Of a DNA stretch of 64,000 bases, positions 18,292-27,645 are shown piece after piece. The stretch comes from G963422445 sp963422445 (lineage in GTDB: Bacteria; Pseudomonadota; Alphaproteobacteria; Thalassobaculales; Thalassobaculaceae), in the NCBI GenBank assembly GCA_963422445.2, contig OY729512.2, positions 1,612,001 to 1,676,000 of the forward strand, given 5' to 3'. The position numbers were made by a program, and so were the translations under genes. How positions within the stretch are numbered: position 1 is the first letter of the stretch; each line of letters begins with the position of its first letter. Under the pieces are notes generated by a model. That model worked only from the letters and a program-made list of their open reading frames with translations. It searched no databases and was not told the origin of the DNA.

Positions 18292-18943
18292 CTAGCCGCG
18301 AAGGATATCGGCGATACCGGCCTTCATGGCCGTGAACGCCGGCAAACGCCTGATGTCGAGGTGGCGCGGGCGTTCGAAATTAACCAGGACCGAGTCCAGA
18401 ATTCGGCCTGGCCTGGCTGACATCACCAGAACGCGGTCAGCCAGATACAAGGCCTCCTCGATATCATGGGTTACAAGCAAGACTGTACGCGGTTCCGTCT
18501 CCCACAGCATGTCCAGCAGTTCCTGCATCAATCCACGTGTTTACTGGTCCATGGATCCGAATGGTTCGTCAAGCAGCAAGTCCGACGGCGTCGAGAAGAG
18601 CATCGACAATGTGCTGTGAGGAGCGGGAACCAGCCACGCCGAATGCGACATTGCGGCGAATCGTAAGCCATGGAAACAATGCGAATTGCTGGAAGACCAT
18701 TCCACAATGGGGGTTTGGTCCGGTCACGACAACGCCGTCGAGCAGAACCTGGCCGTCGTCCGAACGATCGAGTCCTGCGATCAGCTTCAGCAATGTTGAT
18801 TTCCCGCAACCGGATGGGCCGACGATCGCAACGAATTCGCCGTTCGCAATATCGAAATCAACCGGCCCGAGAGCGTCGACGGCATTACCGAAGCCCGCAC
18901 CGGTGAAGCGCCGACAAACCGATTGAATCGACAGTTTCTTCAA
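18292..18943 (-). pseudogene. ABC transporter ATPase (nitrate/sulfonate/taurine type), internally deleted
   Basis: The N-terminal half (start 18943) has a full Walker A (VGPSGCGKSTLLKLIAGL) and the Q-loop region CGMVFQQFALFPWLTIRRNV, ending at a stop after AVGLAA at 18569. The remaining part reads LLLDEPFGSMDQ with an immediate stop, then MQELLDMLWETEPRTVLLVTHDIEEALYLADRVLVMS. Compared with SsuB/TauB/NrtD-type ATPases, about 50 residues including the LSGG signature are deleted and a TAA follows the D-loop. No permease or binding protein remains beside it. Confidence 0.88.
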
Positions 18944-19291
18944 GATCGTAAGCTTCTCTCTCCGACCCGGTTGCGTGAACCGTTCCGGCCCACATAACGC
19001 TGGATCGGTTCGATCAATTCCGGCCGTCCGAGTGCCGGGAACATCCCTATAGCACGAGGACGGAATTTCGTTTCACGACGGCGGCCCGTCTGCCGGGACG
19101 CAAGTCATGTGAATGGGGTGCCCGGGCATCGGATCGTTCGGAATTTTGCCTTGCGACCCGGGATTGTCTGCACCACCGCCATAGTGTTTGTGTTCCGGTC
19201 AATATTTCGGGTCGAGCACATCGTGGTGTCGCGCAATATCCGTATCTTATCATGCTGGTGGTAGGTCCGGTTCCGGCACTTACACAGATTA
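18944..19291. other. Stretch upstream of the ABC ATPase remnant
   Basis: No recognisable gene on either strand. It may hold the former promoter of the ABC operon or eroded transporter sequence. It ends at an IS5-type inverted repeat. Confidence 0.5.
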
Positions 19292-19910
19292 GGCCGTGTT
19301 GACGAATGAACGAAGCATACTCCATGCTGAGACAACGTGGACAAAGGCGAGGACCGTCCGAGCGAGCTTGTCATAGCGTGTGGCGCTGCGACGGAATTGT
19401 TTGAGCTTGTTGAAGAATCGCTCGACCTGCTGGCGCCGCTTGTCCTTTGTCTTGATCGTGATGAACCGTCTCAGTCCGGTTCGACCGGGCGGGAATCACG
19501 GCTTCGACGTCCTGGTCGGCCAGCGCCTGGCGAATGCCCTTGCTGTCATACGCCTTGTCCATGACCGCAGCCTCCGGTGCGGGAGAGCTGGGCAAAGCCT
19601 TCCACAGCAGCTCGAATCTCACGCCATCATGGCGCTCGCCACCCGTCAACACGAAGGACACACCGGTTGTTTCGTTGGCACAGGCGACGTGCAGCTTGGT
19701 GGAGAACCCACCCCGGGAGCGGCCGAGAGCCTGGAACTCCTGGCCACCGTTTTTTACCGCGCCGGCGGCGTGTTTGCTCTCACGCAGTAGCGGCTCGAGT
19801 GTCGACCAGACAGCATCCGTGATGAGCAGGCGTAACGCCATGATAAGTCCCCGGAAAGTGTCATTGATGGAGAATGATTATCAGCATTTCATGAATTCGT
19901 CAACACGACC
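19292..19910 (-). mobile_element. IS5-family element with internal deletion
   Basis: A 619-bp element with ends GGCCGTGTTGACGAATGAACG and (reverse complement) GGTCGTGTTGACGAATTCATG. The minus-strand transposase starts at 19841 as MALRLLITDAVWSTLEPLLR and jumps directly to HAAGAVKNGGQEFQALGRSR, so roughly 70-80 residues including the first catalytic Asp are missing. It continues through GFSTKLHVACANETT and MDKAYDS, then goes out of frame before the C-terminal YDKLARTVLAFVHVVSAW. Inactive, but both ends are kept. No clear target duplication. Confidence 0.8.
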
Positions 19911-21008
19911 TAGTAGATTGATCGTTATAAATATATCCATTATTGTGTTTTTCTGATTTGTCGATCATGGAGGTCTACAAGATGCGCCCTGGTGTTTCAT
20001 TCACACTCACTTCAGGCGACCGGCATCGCCTTGAAACGGTTGTCCCGGACCCGAAGCGCCCGCAGAAACACGTCTGGCGGGCGCGCATCGGTCTTCTGAG
20101 CGACGATGGGCTCGGCACGATGACCATCATGAGAGAGACCGGCAAGGCGAAGAACAGTGTCCGGCGCTGGCAGGATCGCTTCTATGGAAGACGGTGTGGA
20201 CGGACTTCTGCGGGACAAGACGCGTCCGCCGGGCAAGACGCCTCCGGCTCCTGAGCCGGTGGCGAAGATCGTCGGGTTGACCCACACCTCGCCGCCTCAC
20301 GCGGCGACCCACTGGACGCTGCGGGCGATGGCGAAGGCTGTGGGGGTGCCGCTTCGAGGGTCTGGGCGGTCTGGCAGCCGCATGGCCTGATGCCGCACCG
20401 CTGGCGGCCGTTCACGCTTTCGAACGATCCCGCTTTCGACGAGACGCTGACCGACATCGTCGGCCTCTCCGTTGCGCCGCCGGCTCACGCGGTCGTGCTG
20501 TCGATCGATGACAGGTCGCACAGTCAGGCCCGCGACCGTACACAGCCCGGCCTGCCGCTGAAGAAAGGCCGCGGCGCCACCATGACACATGATTACAAGC
20601 GCAACGGCACGCCAGCCGGCATTGCCACCAGGAATTCCCGAGATGCATCAACCGCATCGCGCGCACGATACCCGCTGGCGTCCCGGTCCATGCCATCCTC
20701 GACAACGACACTACTCACAAGCACAAGGACGTCCAGGTCTGGCTCGCACGCCATCCGCGCTGGACCTTCCACGTCACCTCCACTTCGAGCGCGTGGCTGA
20801 ACGCGCTCGAAGGCGTCTCCGCCAAGCGGACACGACGCCGTCTCAAATACGGCGTCTTCCGCTCCGTACGCGAACTCCAGGACGCCATCCGCCGCGTCAT
20901 CGACGAACACAACACCACAGAAGCCAAGCCCTTCGTCTGGCCCGCCGATCCCGATACCATCATCGCCGCAAGAAAAAGAGGGGTTCAAGCGTTGAAATCA
21001 ATCCACTA
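19911..21008 (+). mobile_element. IS630-family element, copy A, degenerate
   Basis: The ends are CTAGTAGATT (left) and CTAGTGGATT (right, reverse complement), with TA at both borders as expected for IS630/Tc1-mariner elements. The transposase begins MRPGVSFTLTSGDRHRLETV at about 19981 and needs frame changes at about 20180 and 20350. A deletion of about 60 bp near 20610 removes residues before the second catalytic Asp. The LKYGVFRSVRELQDAIRRVI tail is still present. Copies B (50745) and C (61771) are in the same orientation. Confidence 0.85.
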
Positions 21009-21396
21009 GCCCGTCGTGGAGGGCCAGCCTCCCGAGCCTTTGCCTCCGCCTTTGGAACCGCCGCATCCACTACGTTTCGAGCCTTTGCTCATTACAGTCT
21101 CTTCCGTGCGAAATTGAATATTCTTATGATCGGTCGCGGCCGTTCCCGCTACAGGCGAAGATAGAAGCCCGGAATGGCGCAACGCTCAATGAGAAAGGCA
21201 CGGCACCCCGGAGACCGCCACGCATCCGGGCATCGGGACACGTGACCGTGATGCAGGGGTTTCCGACAGTATCTCGATTCTTTCGGCCGGGCGAGCCTTG
21301 GGACTTCGTAAGGCTGCCCTGTTTCCCTATAATGAAAACCGGTCCGGCACACGTTTCGGACCGTCTGCGAAGCGTCACGGAACAGACTGGAAGCGC
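21009..21396. other. Intergenic stretch between IS630 copy A and the aminotransferase remnant
   Basis: No supported gene. It probably contains the former promoter region of the aminotransferase. I see no terminator or RNA structure that I would defend. Confidence 0.5.
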
Positions 21397-22720
21397 ATGA
21401 TGACAATGTCCCACGTAACTGTACCGAACGACCTGGAATCGCTGTGGATGCCGTTTACCGCCAATCGGCAGTTCAAGCGGAACCCCCGCCTTTTCGTCGA
21501 AGCCGAGGGCATGCACTATCTCACCCCGGATGGACGCCGGCACGGCCGGTCTGTGGTGTGTCAATGCTGGGCATCGTCGCAAGCCGATTATTGAAGCGGT
21601 TCGCCGGCAGGTCGAAACACTCGATTACTCGCCGGGCTTCTAGGTCGGACATCCATTGTCCTTCGAGTTTGCCGCGCGCCTGACCGAAATTCTGGATGGT
21701 TACAGCCATGTCATGTTCACCAATTCGGGCTCCGAATCAGTGGATACCGCGCTCAAGATCGCGCTGGCCTATCAACGCGTTATCGGACAGGGCACGCGGA
21801 CCTGCCTGATCGGGCGCGAGCGCGGCTATCACGGCGTCGGATTCGGCGGGATCTCGGTCGGCGGAATGTCGCCAAATCGCAAGACATTCGGCAACATGCT
21901 GATCGGTATCGATCACCTTCCGCATACCCACAGTCTCGAAAACACTGCGTTTTCCCGCGGCCAGCCGCAATGGGGCGTACATCTCGCCGACGACATCGAA
22001 CGAATTGTCGCGTTGCATGACGCGTCGAACATCGCTGCGGTCATCGTCGAACCGGTCGCTGGCTCGACCGGCGTTCTGGTACCGTCGGTCGGTTATCTCC
22101 AGCGGTTGCGAGAGATTTGTACGCGGCACGGGATCTTGCTGATTTTTGACGAGGTGATTACCGGCTTCGGGCGGCTTGGCGAAAGTTTTGCAAGCGAGTA
22201 TTTCGGGGTTCAGCCGGATCTCTTCACCACGGCCAAGGGTATCACCAATGCGACGGTGCCGATGGGAGCGGTGTTCGTGCGCGAAGGCATCTATGAGGCA
22301 TTCATGGACGCTGTGGCCAATCCCGATGCGATCAAATTTTTCCATGGCTATACCTATTCCGGGCATCCGCTGGCCTGCGCCGCCGGGCTGGCGACGGTCG
22401 ATCTCTACCGCGACGAAGGGTTGTTCGAGCGGGCTGCCGGGTTGCGGGACTATTTCGAGGAGGCGGTGCATTCGCTGGCCGATGCCAAGCATGTCATCGA
22501 TGTCCGTAATCTCGGCATCATGGGTGGGATCGATCTTGAACCAATTCCGGGCAAGCCGACCGCACGTGGCTTTGAAGCCTTCGTGAAAGCTTACGAAAGT
22601 GGACTCCTGGTGCGGACTACCGGCGATACAATCGCCCTGTCTCCACCGTTGATCGTCGAGAAACCGCAAATCGATTTCATCGTCGAGACCATGCAGGATG
22701 TCCTGAAAATGGTTGCTTAG
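21397..22720 (+). pseudogene. Class III (omega-amino acid:pyruvate type) aminotransferase, two lesions
   Basis: A near full-length PLP-dependent class III aminotransferase. The N-terminus reads LESLWMPFTANRQFKRNPRL. A small deletion near 21537 shifts the frame at the LDGTAGLWCVNAGH region, and an in-frame TAG at 21642-21644 follows YSPGF. From 21656 the frame is clean: NSGSESVDTALKIAL, GRERGYHGVGFGG, IFDEVITGFGRLG, and the Schiff-base lysine in TTAKGITNATVPMGA. This is close to beta-alanine/omega-amino acid:pyruvate transaminases. A truncated protein starting at 21656 would lack part of the active site. Confidence 0.88.
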
Positions 22721-23183
22721 CGGACGATGGCCGCACCGGAACCGGATCGGTGACAGTGGCCCGCATCGACAGATTGTGATCACCAGTGCAACCGCGTTAC
22801 TTGAACAGGTCTGGTTCCGGAATGCCGTATGCCGGGTATGGCAGAAGTGCCGGCAACGAAGCGCTTCCGGCACCATGACACGTGGTTCCGACATCGGGAA
22901 ATTTTCAACTGGTCAATATGACAATTATATGGTACTTTCCATTCCATCGATATGAACCTGAATCCTTGACTGTCGGCGGGACGGGCCAAGAAACAAAAGA
23001 CAGTCCTACAAACAAGAAGATTTTTCACCCGTGAACATGGAACCGGGCTTTCGTTCCGCCGGAATTTTCCGCAACTCTGGCTGGCTGGTCCGGCAGAGGC
23101 TGCCGACGGATTGGAACATGCCGCATCCAGTCGCTCGCCCGTGACAGAGCCATTGCAGTTTCCCGTTTAGCCAGGCCATTCCG
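22721..23183. other. Intergenic stretch without recognisable gene
   Basis: About 460 bp between the aminotransferase remnant and the Sel1 gene. Only short unsupported frames are present. It presumably contains the promoter for the Sel1-DUF3445 pair. Confidence 0.5.
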
Positions 23184-23858
23184 TTGCAACATTTCATTCG
23201 CGTATTGAATCTGGCGTTCGTGGCGGCCTTCTCGGCGTTCCTGTTGCTGGCATCCCAAACTGCAACATTCGCCCATAGTCTGACCTTCAAGCAGGCGATG
23301 GACTGGTATCACAAGGGCGCCGAGGCCGGGAATGCGAAGGCGCAATTCTATTACAGCCTTGCCCTTGCGGAAGGCGCTCAGGGTAAGCGTGACTTTGGCA
23401 AGGCGCTGAAATGGCTGCGAATGTCTGCCGCCTCCGGTAACGCCTTTGCCCAGTACAAACTCGGACTGATCTTGCAGAGCGGCGAATGGGGCGAGCGGGA
23501 TCTTGTCGCCGCCCGGGCGAACTATCGGCTGGCCGCCGTAAACGGCATCGCTGAAGCACAGTACAATCTCGCCGTCATACTCCTCGAGGGCAAAGGCGGA
23601 CCTGCAGCCCCGGTCGAGGCTGCGGTATTCTTTGAACAGGCGGGACGGGCTGGAGTAGCGTTGGCGTTTCTCCATCTCGCGGCGTTGGCCGTTGATGGCA
23701 GCAATGTTGTCACGGATCCGGTGGAGGCGCTTAAATGGGCCCTGATTGCGGATCGGAGCGGGGTTGAAGATGCTCCTGACGTCGTGCAACAACTACGGGC
23801 GCAAATGATAGACGAACAGGTCAGGGAAGCCGAAATGCGGGCTCGGGACTGGAAGTGA
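23184..23858 (+). CDS. Sel1-repeat (tetratricopeptide-like) exported protein
   Basis: 224 residues. A signal peptide is clear (VLNLAFVAAFSAFLLLASQT followed by ATFAHS). Sel1-like repeats follow with the AGNAKAQFYYSLAL, SGNAFAQYKLGLIL, NGIAEAQYNLAVIL and AGVALAFLHLAAL signatures spaced by 36-38 residues, so about four helix pairs. Sel1 proteins are protein-interaction scaffolds, often periplasmic. The first in-frame start giving the whole signal peptide is TTG 23184; no ATG upstream fits. Its stop overlaps the GTG start of the next gene (GTGA), so the two are translationally coupled. Confidence 0.85.
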   Translation: MQHFIRVLNLAFVAAFSAFLLLASQTATFAHSLTFKQAMDWYHKGAEAGNAKAQFYYSLALAEGAQGKRDFGKALKWLRMSAASGNAFAQYKLGLILQSGEWGERDLVAARANYRLAAVNGIAEAQYNLAVILLEGKGGPAAPVEAAVFFEQAGRAGVALAFLHLAALAVDGSNVVTDPVEALKWALIADRSGVEDAPDVVQQLRAQMIDEQVREAEMRARDWK

Positions 23859-24760
23859 CCGGGCAGCGCGTCCGGCCGCGATATCTTCCGTACCTTGGCG
23901 GGCAGTTTCGTCTTGCGATGGGGCTGATGGCGCTGAACGAAGCTGACTGGATCGAGCCCGATGAAGAGTTTGTCGCCGAGCTAGAAGCGAAACATCGTCT
24001 GCTTGCCGATGACGACGCCGATGTCGTCCGCATCCGACCTGGCAGCGAGATGGCCCAGCGTGAGGTTGCCGAACGTCTGATCGCTCACATGACGGATCGC
24101 CACCCCGAGATTCTGAGCCGGGACGGAGATGAACTGCGAGTCGGGCCGGTCGACCGGACCTACCGGCTCAGCGACTGGATGGGTGTGCTGATCGATCTTG
24201 CCGGCCGGCTCGTGCAGGAGGATTTTTGCCTGATGGCGCCTAGTGCCGAAGGCTATACGCTGGAAGCGGCTTCAATCTGCTTTCCGTCGCGCTGGCGGCT
24301 TGCCGAGAAAATGGGCAAGCCGATGGTCGCGATCCATGAACCGGTGCCCGACTTCCGGGCGCGCCTTGCGCGGCCGGTTGATCGGTTCTTCGATTTCTTG
24401 CGGGTCGGTCACCCGGTGTGGCGGGTCAACTGGTCCGTCAATGATGATCCTGCGCTTTATCAGCCTGTCCGCCGACAGAGGTCGGCGGCAGACCCGGCCA
24501 TCACGGCCGCGAATGCCGGCGCGAAGCTGTTTCTCCGTTGCGAACGCCAGGCGTTGCATCGGCTTGCCGCGACCGGCTGGATCCTGTTCACCATCAAGAC
24601 CTATGTCGATCCGGTGTCGACGCTGGAAGAGCGCCCCGATGCCGCGGCAGGTCTTGCCGCAGCGCTGCGCACCATGCCGGAACCGATACGGCGCTACAAG
24701 AATATCTCGTCCTTCGAGAGACCGTTGCTTGCTTATCTTGATGCAATTGCCGCTCGCTGA
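23855..24760 (+). CDS. DUF3445 protein, heme-dependent oxidative N-demethylase family
   Basis: 301 residues of the DUF3445 family. Characteristic parts are the short N-terminal GLMALNEADWIEPDEEF, the LVQEDFCLMAPSAEGYTLEA core, FPSRWRLAEKMGKPMVAIHE, the HPVWRVNWSVNDDP segment, and a C-terminal LRCERQALHRLAATGWILFT. Family members include a heme-dependent oxidative N-demethylase with a PAS-like fold; usually a flavodoxin reductase-like partner is encoded nearby, but none is here. It starts at GTG 23855 overlapping the Sel1 stop by 4 bp. Confidence 0.82.
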   Translation: MTGQRVRPRYLPYLGGQFRLAMGLMALNEADWIEPDEEFVAELEAKHRLLADDDADVVRIRPGSEMAQREVAERLIAHMTDRHPEILSRDGDELRVGPVDRTYRLSDWMGVLIDLAGRLVQEDFCLMAPSAEGYTLEAASICFPSRWRLAEKMGKPMVAIHEPVPDFRARLARPVDRFFDFLRVGHPVWRVNWSVNDDPALYQPVRRQRSAADPAITAANAGAKLFLRCERQALHRLAATGWILFTIKTYVDPVSTLEERPDAAAGLAAALRTMPEPIRRYKNISSFERPLLAYLDAIAAR

Positions 24761-24781
24761 GAGCTTGCCCGCAGGGCCCGG

Positions 24782-26329
24782 TTACCTGGCATTGGCGGGT
24801 GACTCCTGTTCGATAATGGTTCGGAGTTGGGTCTTCAGGATCTTGCCGTAATTGTTTTTGGCAAGGGCGGGTACGAAACGGTAGTCTTTAGGACGCTTGA
24901 ACCGGGCGATGTTTGCCAGGCACAACGCGTCGAGGTCCGCGGCGTCGACGGATTGGCCGGGATGCGAAACCACGAAGGCGACGGCTTCTTCTCCCCAATC
25001 GGCATGCGGCCGTCCGACGACCGCGCATTCAAAGACCGCCGGATGAGTCAACAAGACCTCCTCGATCTCGCGCGGATAGATATTGGTGCCGCCGGAGATG
25101 ATCATGTCTTTCGACCGGTCCTTGAGCGTCAGAACTCCCTCTTCGTCGATGGCGCCGACATCGCCAGTCCAGAGCCAGCCATCGCGGATCGCATTTGCTG
25201 TTGCCTCGGGATTTTCCCAATAGCCTTCCATGACGACATCGCCGCGACAGATCACTTCGCCAACCTCGTTCGCCGGCAAGATCGAACCGTCCTCACCGAC
25301 AATGCGAACTTCGACGTCCGTTCGCGCGATACCGGCCGATGCGAGGCGTTTGTGGTATTCGGGATGTCCTGAATCCCGAAACATTCGCTTTGGCAGCACC
25401 GAGATGGTCATCGGAGATTCTCCCTGGCCATAGATCTGGACGAGTTTGGGGCCAAACAGTTCGATCGCTTTCAGGGTATCCGACAGGTACATCGGGGCGC
25501 CGCCATAGACGATGGTCTTGAGATTCGCGAAATCGACCAGCTCGATTCCCGGCGTGTTGATCAGCCGGGTGATCATGGTTGGCGCAAAAAAGAATGAGCA
25601 GCCAGGCAAGCTGCCAATCAGGTCGACGGTTTCGGCTGTGTCAAATCCACCGCTGTTCGGGATGATGTTGTTGGCGCCCCGGGCAATATGGGGCAGGGCG
25701 TAAAGGCCGGATCCATGGCTCATGGGAGCTGCATGAACAATGCAGTCCGTCGGATCGATGACGTCGACATCGGCCAGATAGTTCATCGTCATCGCATAGA
25801 GGTTGCGATGCGAAAGCATCGCTCCTTTCGGCCGTCCAGTGGTACCGGAGGTATAGAACAGCCAGGCGAGGTCGGTCGGCGCGACATCCGCCATCGCCAC
25901 TTCATCTCCGGTGGCGAGAGCCTCATGCTCTGGCAAGGCAGCTTCGATCACATGAGCAAGCCCGGGTGCATCAGTTCGCGCGTCGGCGATTGCATCGCCG
26001 AGGTCAGCGGTGATGAAACAGGCCTTCGCACCGCTGTTTTCAAGGATGTAACCGAATTCCCGCGGATGCAGTTTCGCATTGACCGGTACTGCTGCGAGTC
26101 CGGCATGCCAGCAAGCGTAAAGCACTTCCAGGGTTTCGGTGCAGTTTTTCATGATCAATGCGACACGGTCGCCGGTCGTGAGGCCAAGAGAATCATGCAT
26201 GCGCCCCGCCAGCATACGGACGCGCCGGGCGAACTGACGATAGGTCAGAATCGGCGTGCAGCCGCGTGAGACGGCGGGGTGGTCGCCATAGCTCAGGGCG
26301 ATTTTTGCCAGGGTCGCGGCAATATTCAT
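24782..26329 (-). CDS. AMP-binding acyl-CoA synthetase (fatty-acid--CoA ligase family)
   Basis: A 515-residue ANL-superfamily ligase. The P-loop is FYTSGTTGRPKG (residues 158-169), the A4-A5 region YGQGESPMT, the hinge segment TGDVGAIDEEGVLTLKDRSK, and the C-terminal domain starts at DMIISGGTNIYPREIEEVLL, with the catalytic lysine in FKRPKDYRFVPALAKNNYGK. It activates a carboxylate as acyl-adenylate and transfers it to CoA; chain length is not predictable. Complete and free of lesions. It converges with the DUF3445 gene. Confidence 0.92.
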   Translation of the reverse strand: MNIAATLAKIALSYGDHPAVSRGCTPILTYRQFARRVRMLAGRMHDSLGLTTGDRVALIMKNCTETLEVLYACWHAGLAAVPVNAKLHPREFGYILENSGAKACFITADLGDAIADARTDAPGLAHVIEAALPEHEALATGDEVAMADVAPTDLAWLFYTSGTTGRPKGAMLSHRNLYAMTMNYLADVDVIDPTDCIVHAAPMSHGSGLYALPHIARGANNIIPNSGGFDTAETVDLIGSLPGCSFFFAPTMITRLINTPGIELVDFANLKTIVYGGAPMYLSDTLKAIELFGPKLVQIYGQGESPMTISVLPKRMFRDSGHPEYHKRLASAGIARTDVEVRIVGEDGSILPANEVGEVICRGDVVMEGYWENPEATANAIRDGWLWTGDVGAIDEEGVLTLKDRSKDMIISGGTNIYPREIEEVLLTHPAVFECAVVGRPHADWGEEAVAFVVSHPGQSVDAADLDALCLANIARFKRPKDYRFVPALAKNNYGKILKTQLRTIIEQESPANAR

Positions 26330-26534
26330 CGTTATGGCTCCTTATTTTCTGCCACGACATGGATTCTATGCCTGATGGTGGTCTATATCCAAGTTGCCCC
26401 GGATTGACAAAGTCATATGCCGCAATCCAAAACCGCCACCGCGCCGAAAAGGCCATCACCATGCTGTTCGCAATATCAGGTGAGAGGCCGCAGGCCGCAG
26501 ACTATGCTGTCGGGGTGACGCAAGGAGATATGCG

Positions 26535-27626
26535 ATGATTATCCGAGACGTGCGTAGCCGCCATCTGCGAGCTCCATGGGTCGAACCGCCCGAATTCAGC
26601 TTGGTTGTCCCGGCCAATCGGGAAATCCTCATGGTTGAAGTCGAGACCGACAGTGACATCGTCGGCATGGGGTATCTGCTCCTGCTACGAGACGGTGTGT
26701 CGACAATGCAGGCATGCCTGAACGAACTGGTGATTCCCGATCTGCTCGGCCGCGACGCCACCGATATCGAGGGAATCTGGCAACATCTCTGGCAGCGAAA
26801 CTACTGGATCGGCCGGATGGGCGTGACGGTGATGGCGCAGTCGGTGATCGATATCGCGTTGTGGGATGCGCTTGGCAAACGCACAGGGTTGCCGCTGCAT
26901 CGGCTTTGGGGACATTGCAAAGGCAGCATCCCCGCCTATGGCAGCGGTTGCTGGCGCGGCTACGGACCCGAAGGCATGGTTGATCGGGCCAGACGTTATG
27001 TCGCGCAGGGCTTCGAGGCGATCAAGATGCAATGCGGCCATTTGTTCGACCGGCATCAGGATCTCCGCAATGTGACAATGATGCGGGACGCACTCGGCCC
27101 CGAAATCGACATCATGATCGACGTCAATATGGGGTGGCGGGCCGACGAGGCGATCATCATCGGCCGCAAGGTCCAGGATCATGATCTCTACTGGCTCGAG
27201 GAGCCTGTCGTTTGTGAGGATTTTGCGGGTTATGCTCGGATCGCCGAGGCCCTTGACCTTCGTGTCGTCGGGGGCGAGACGCATTTTACCCGGTTCGACA
27301 TGCGGCCTTTTTTCGAGCATCCGAAGATTCCCGTCCTGCAGCCGGACATCATGCGTGGCGGGTTCACCGAACTCAGGAAGATCGCGACCGTCGCCGATAC
27401 CTGGGGGATGACAATTGCACCACATCTGTTCCCGGAATTGATGGTGCAGTTGATGGCGTCAATTCCGAATGGGTTGATCATCGAATACGTCAACTGGATG
27501 GACGATGCTTGGGTCGATCCCGTTCTGCCGGAGAAGGGGATCTACGTCGTACCGGAACGGCCCGGGCACGGTCTCGCGTTCCGGGAGGATTTCATCAGGG
27601 CGTATACCGTCGCCGAGGCGTTGTAA
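26535..27626 (+). CDS. Mandelate racemase/muconate lactonizing enzyme family protein
   Basis: A 363-residue enolase-superfamily enzyme. Barrel residues are in order: KxQ at Lys164-Gln166 (KMQ where racemases have KxK), metal ligands Asp196 (MIDVNMGW), Glu222 (LEEP) and Glu248 (GGETH), then Asp271 (LQPDIMRGG) and His297 (APHLF) forming the His-Asp dyad of the mandelate racemase subgroup. The dyad and single lysine suggest a sugar-acid dehydratase rather than a racemase. It converges with a DHDPS-family gene 19 bp away, a pairing common in sugar-acid catabolism. Confidence 0.9.
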   Translation: MIIRDVRSRHLRAPWVEPPEFSLVVPANREILMVEVETDSDIVGMGYLLLLRDGVSTMQACLNELVIPDLLGRDATDIEGIWQHLWQRNYWIGRMGVTVMAQSVIDIALWDALGKRTGLPLHRLWGHCKGSIPAYGSGCWRGYGPEGMVDRARRYVAQGFEAIKMQCGHLFDRHQDLRNVTMMRDALGPEIDIMIDVNMGWRADEAIIIGRKVQDHDLYWLEEPVVCEDFAGYARIAEALDLRVVGGETHFTRFDMRPFFEHPKIPVLQPDIMRGGFTELRKIATVADTWGMTIAPHLFPELMVQLMASIPNGLIIEYVNWMDDAWVDPVLPEKGIYVVPERPGHGLAFREDFIRAYTVAEAL

Positions 27627-27645
27627 CGACGCCCCGGCCGGTTGG

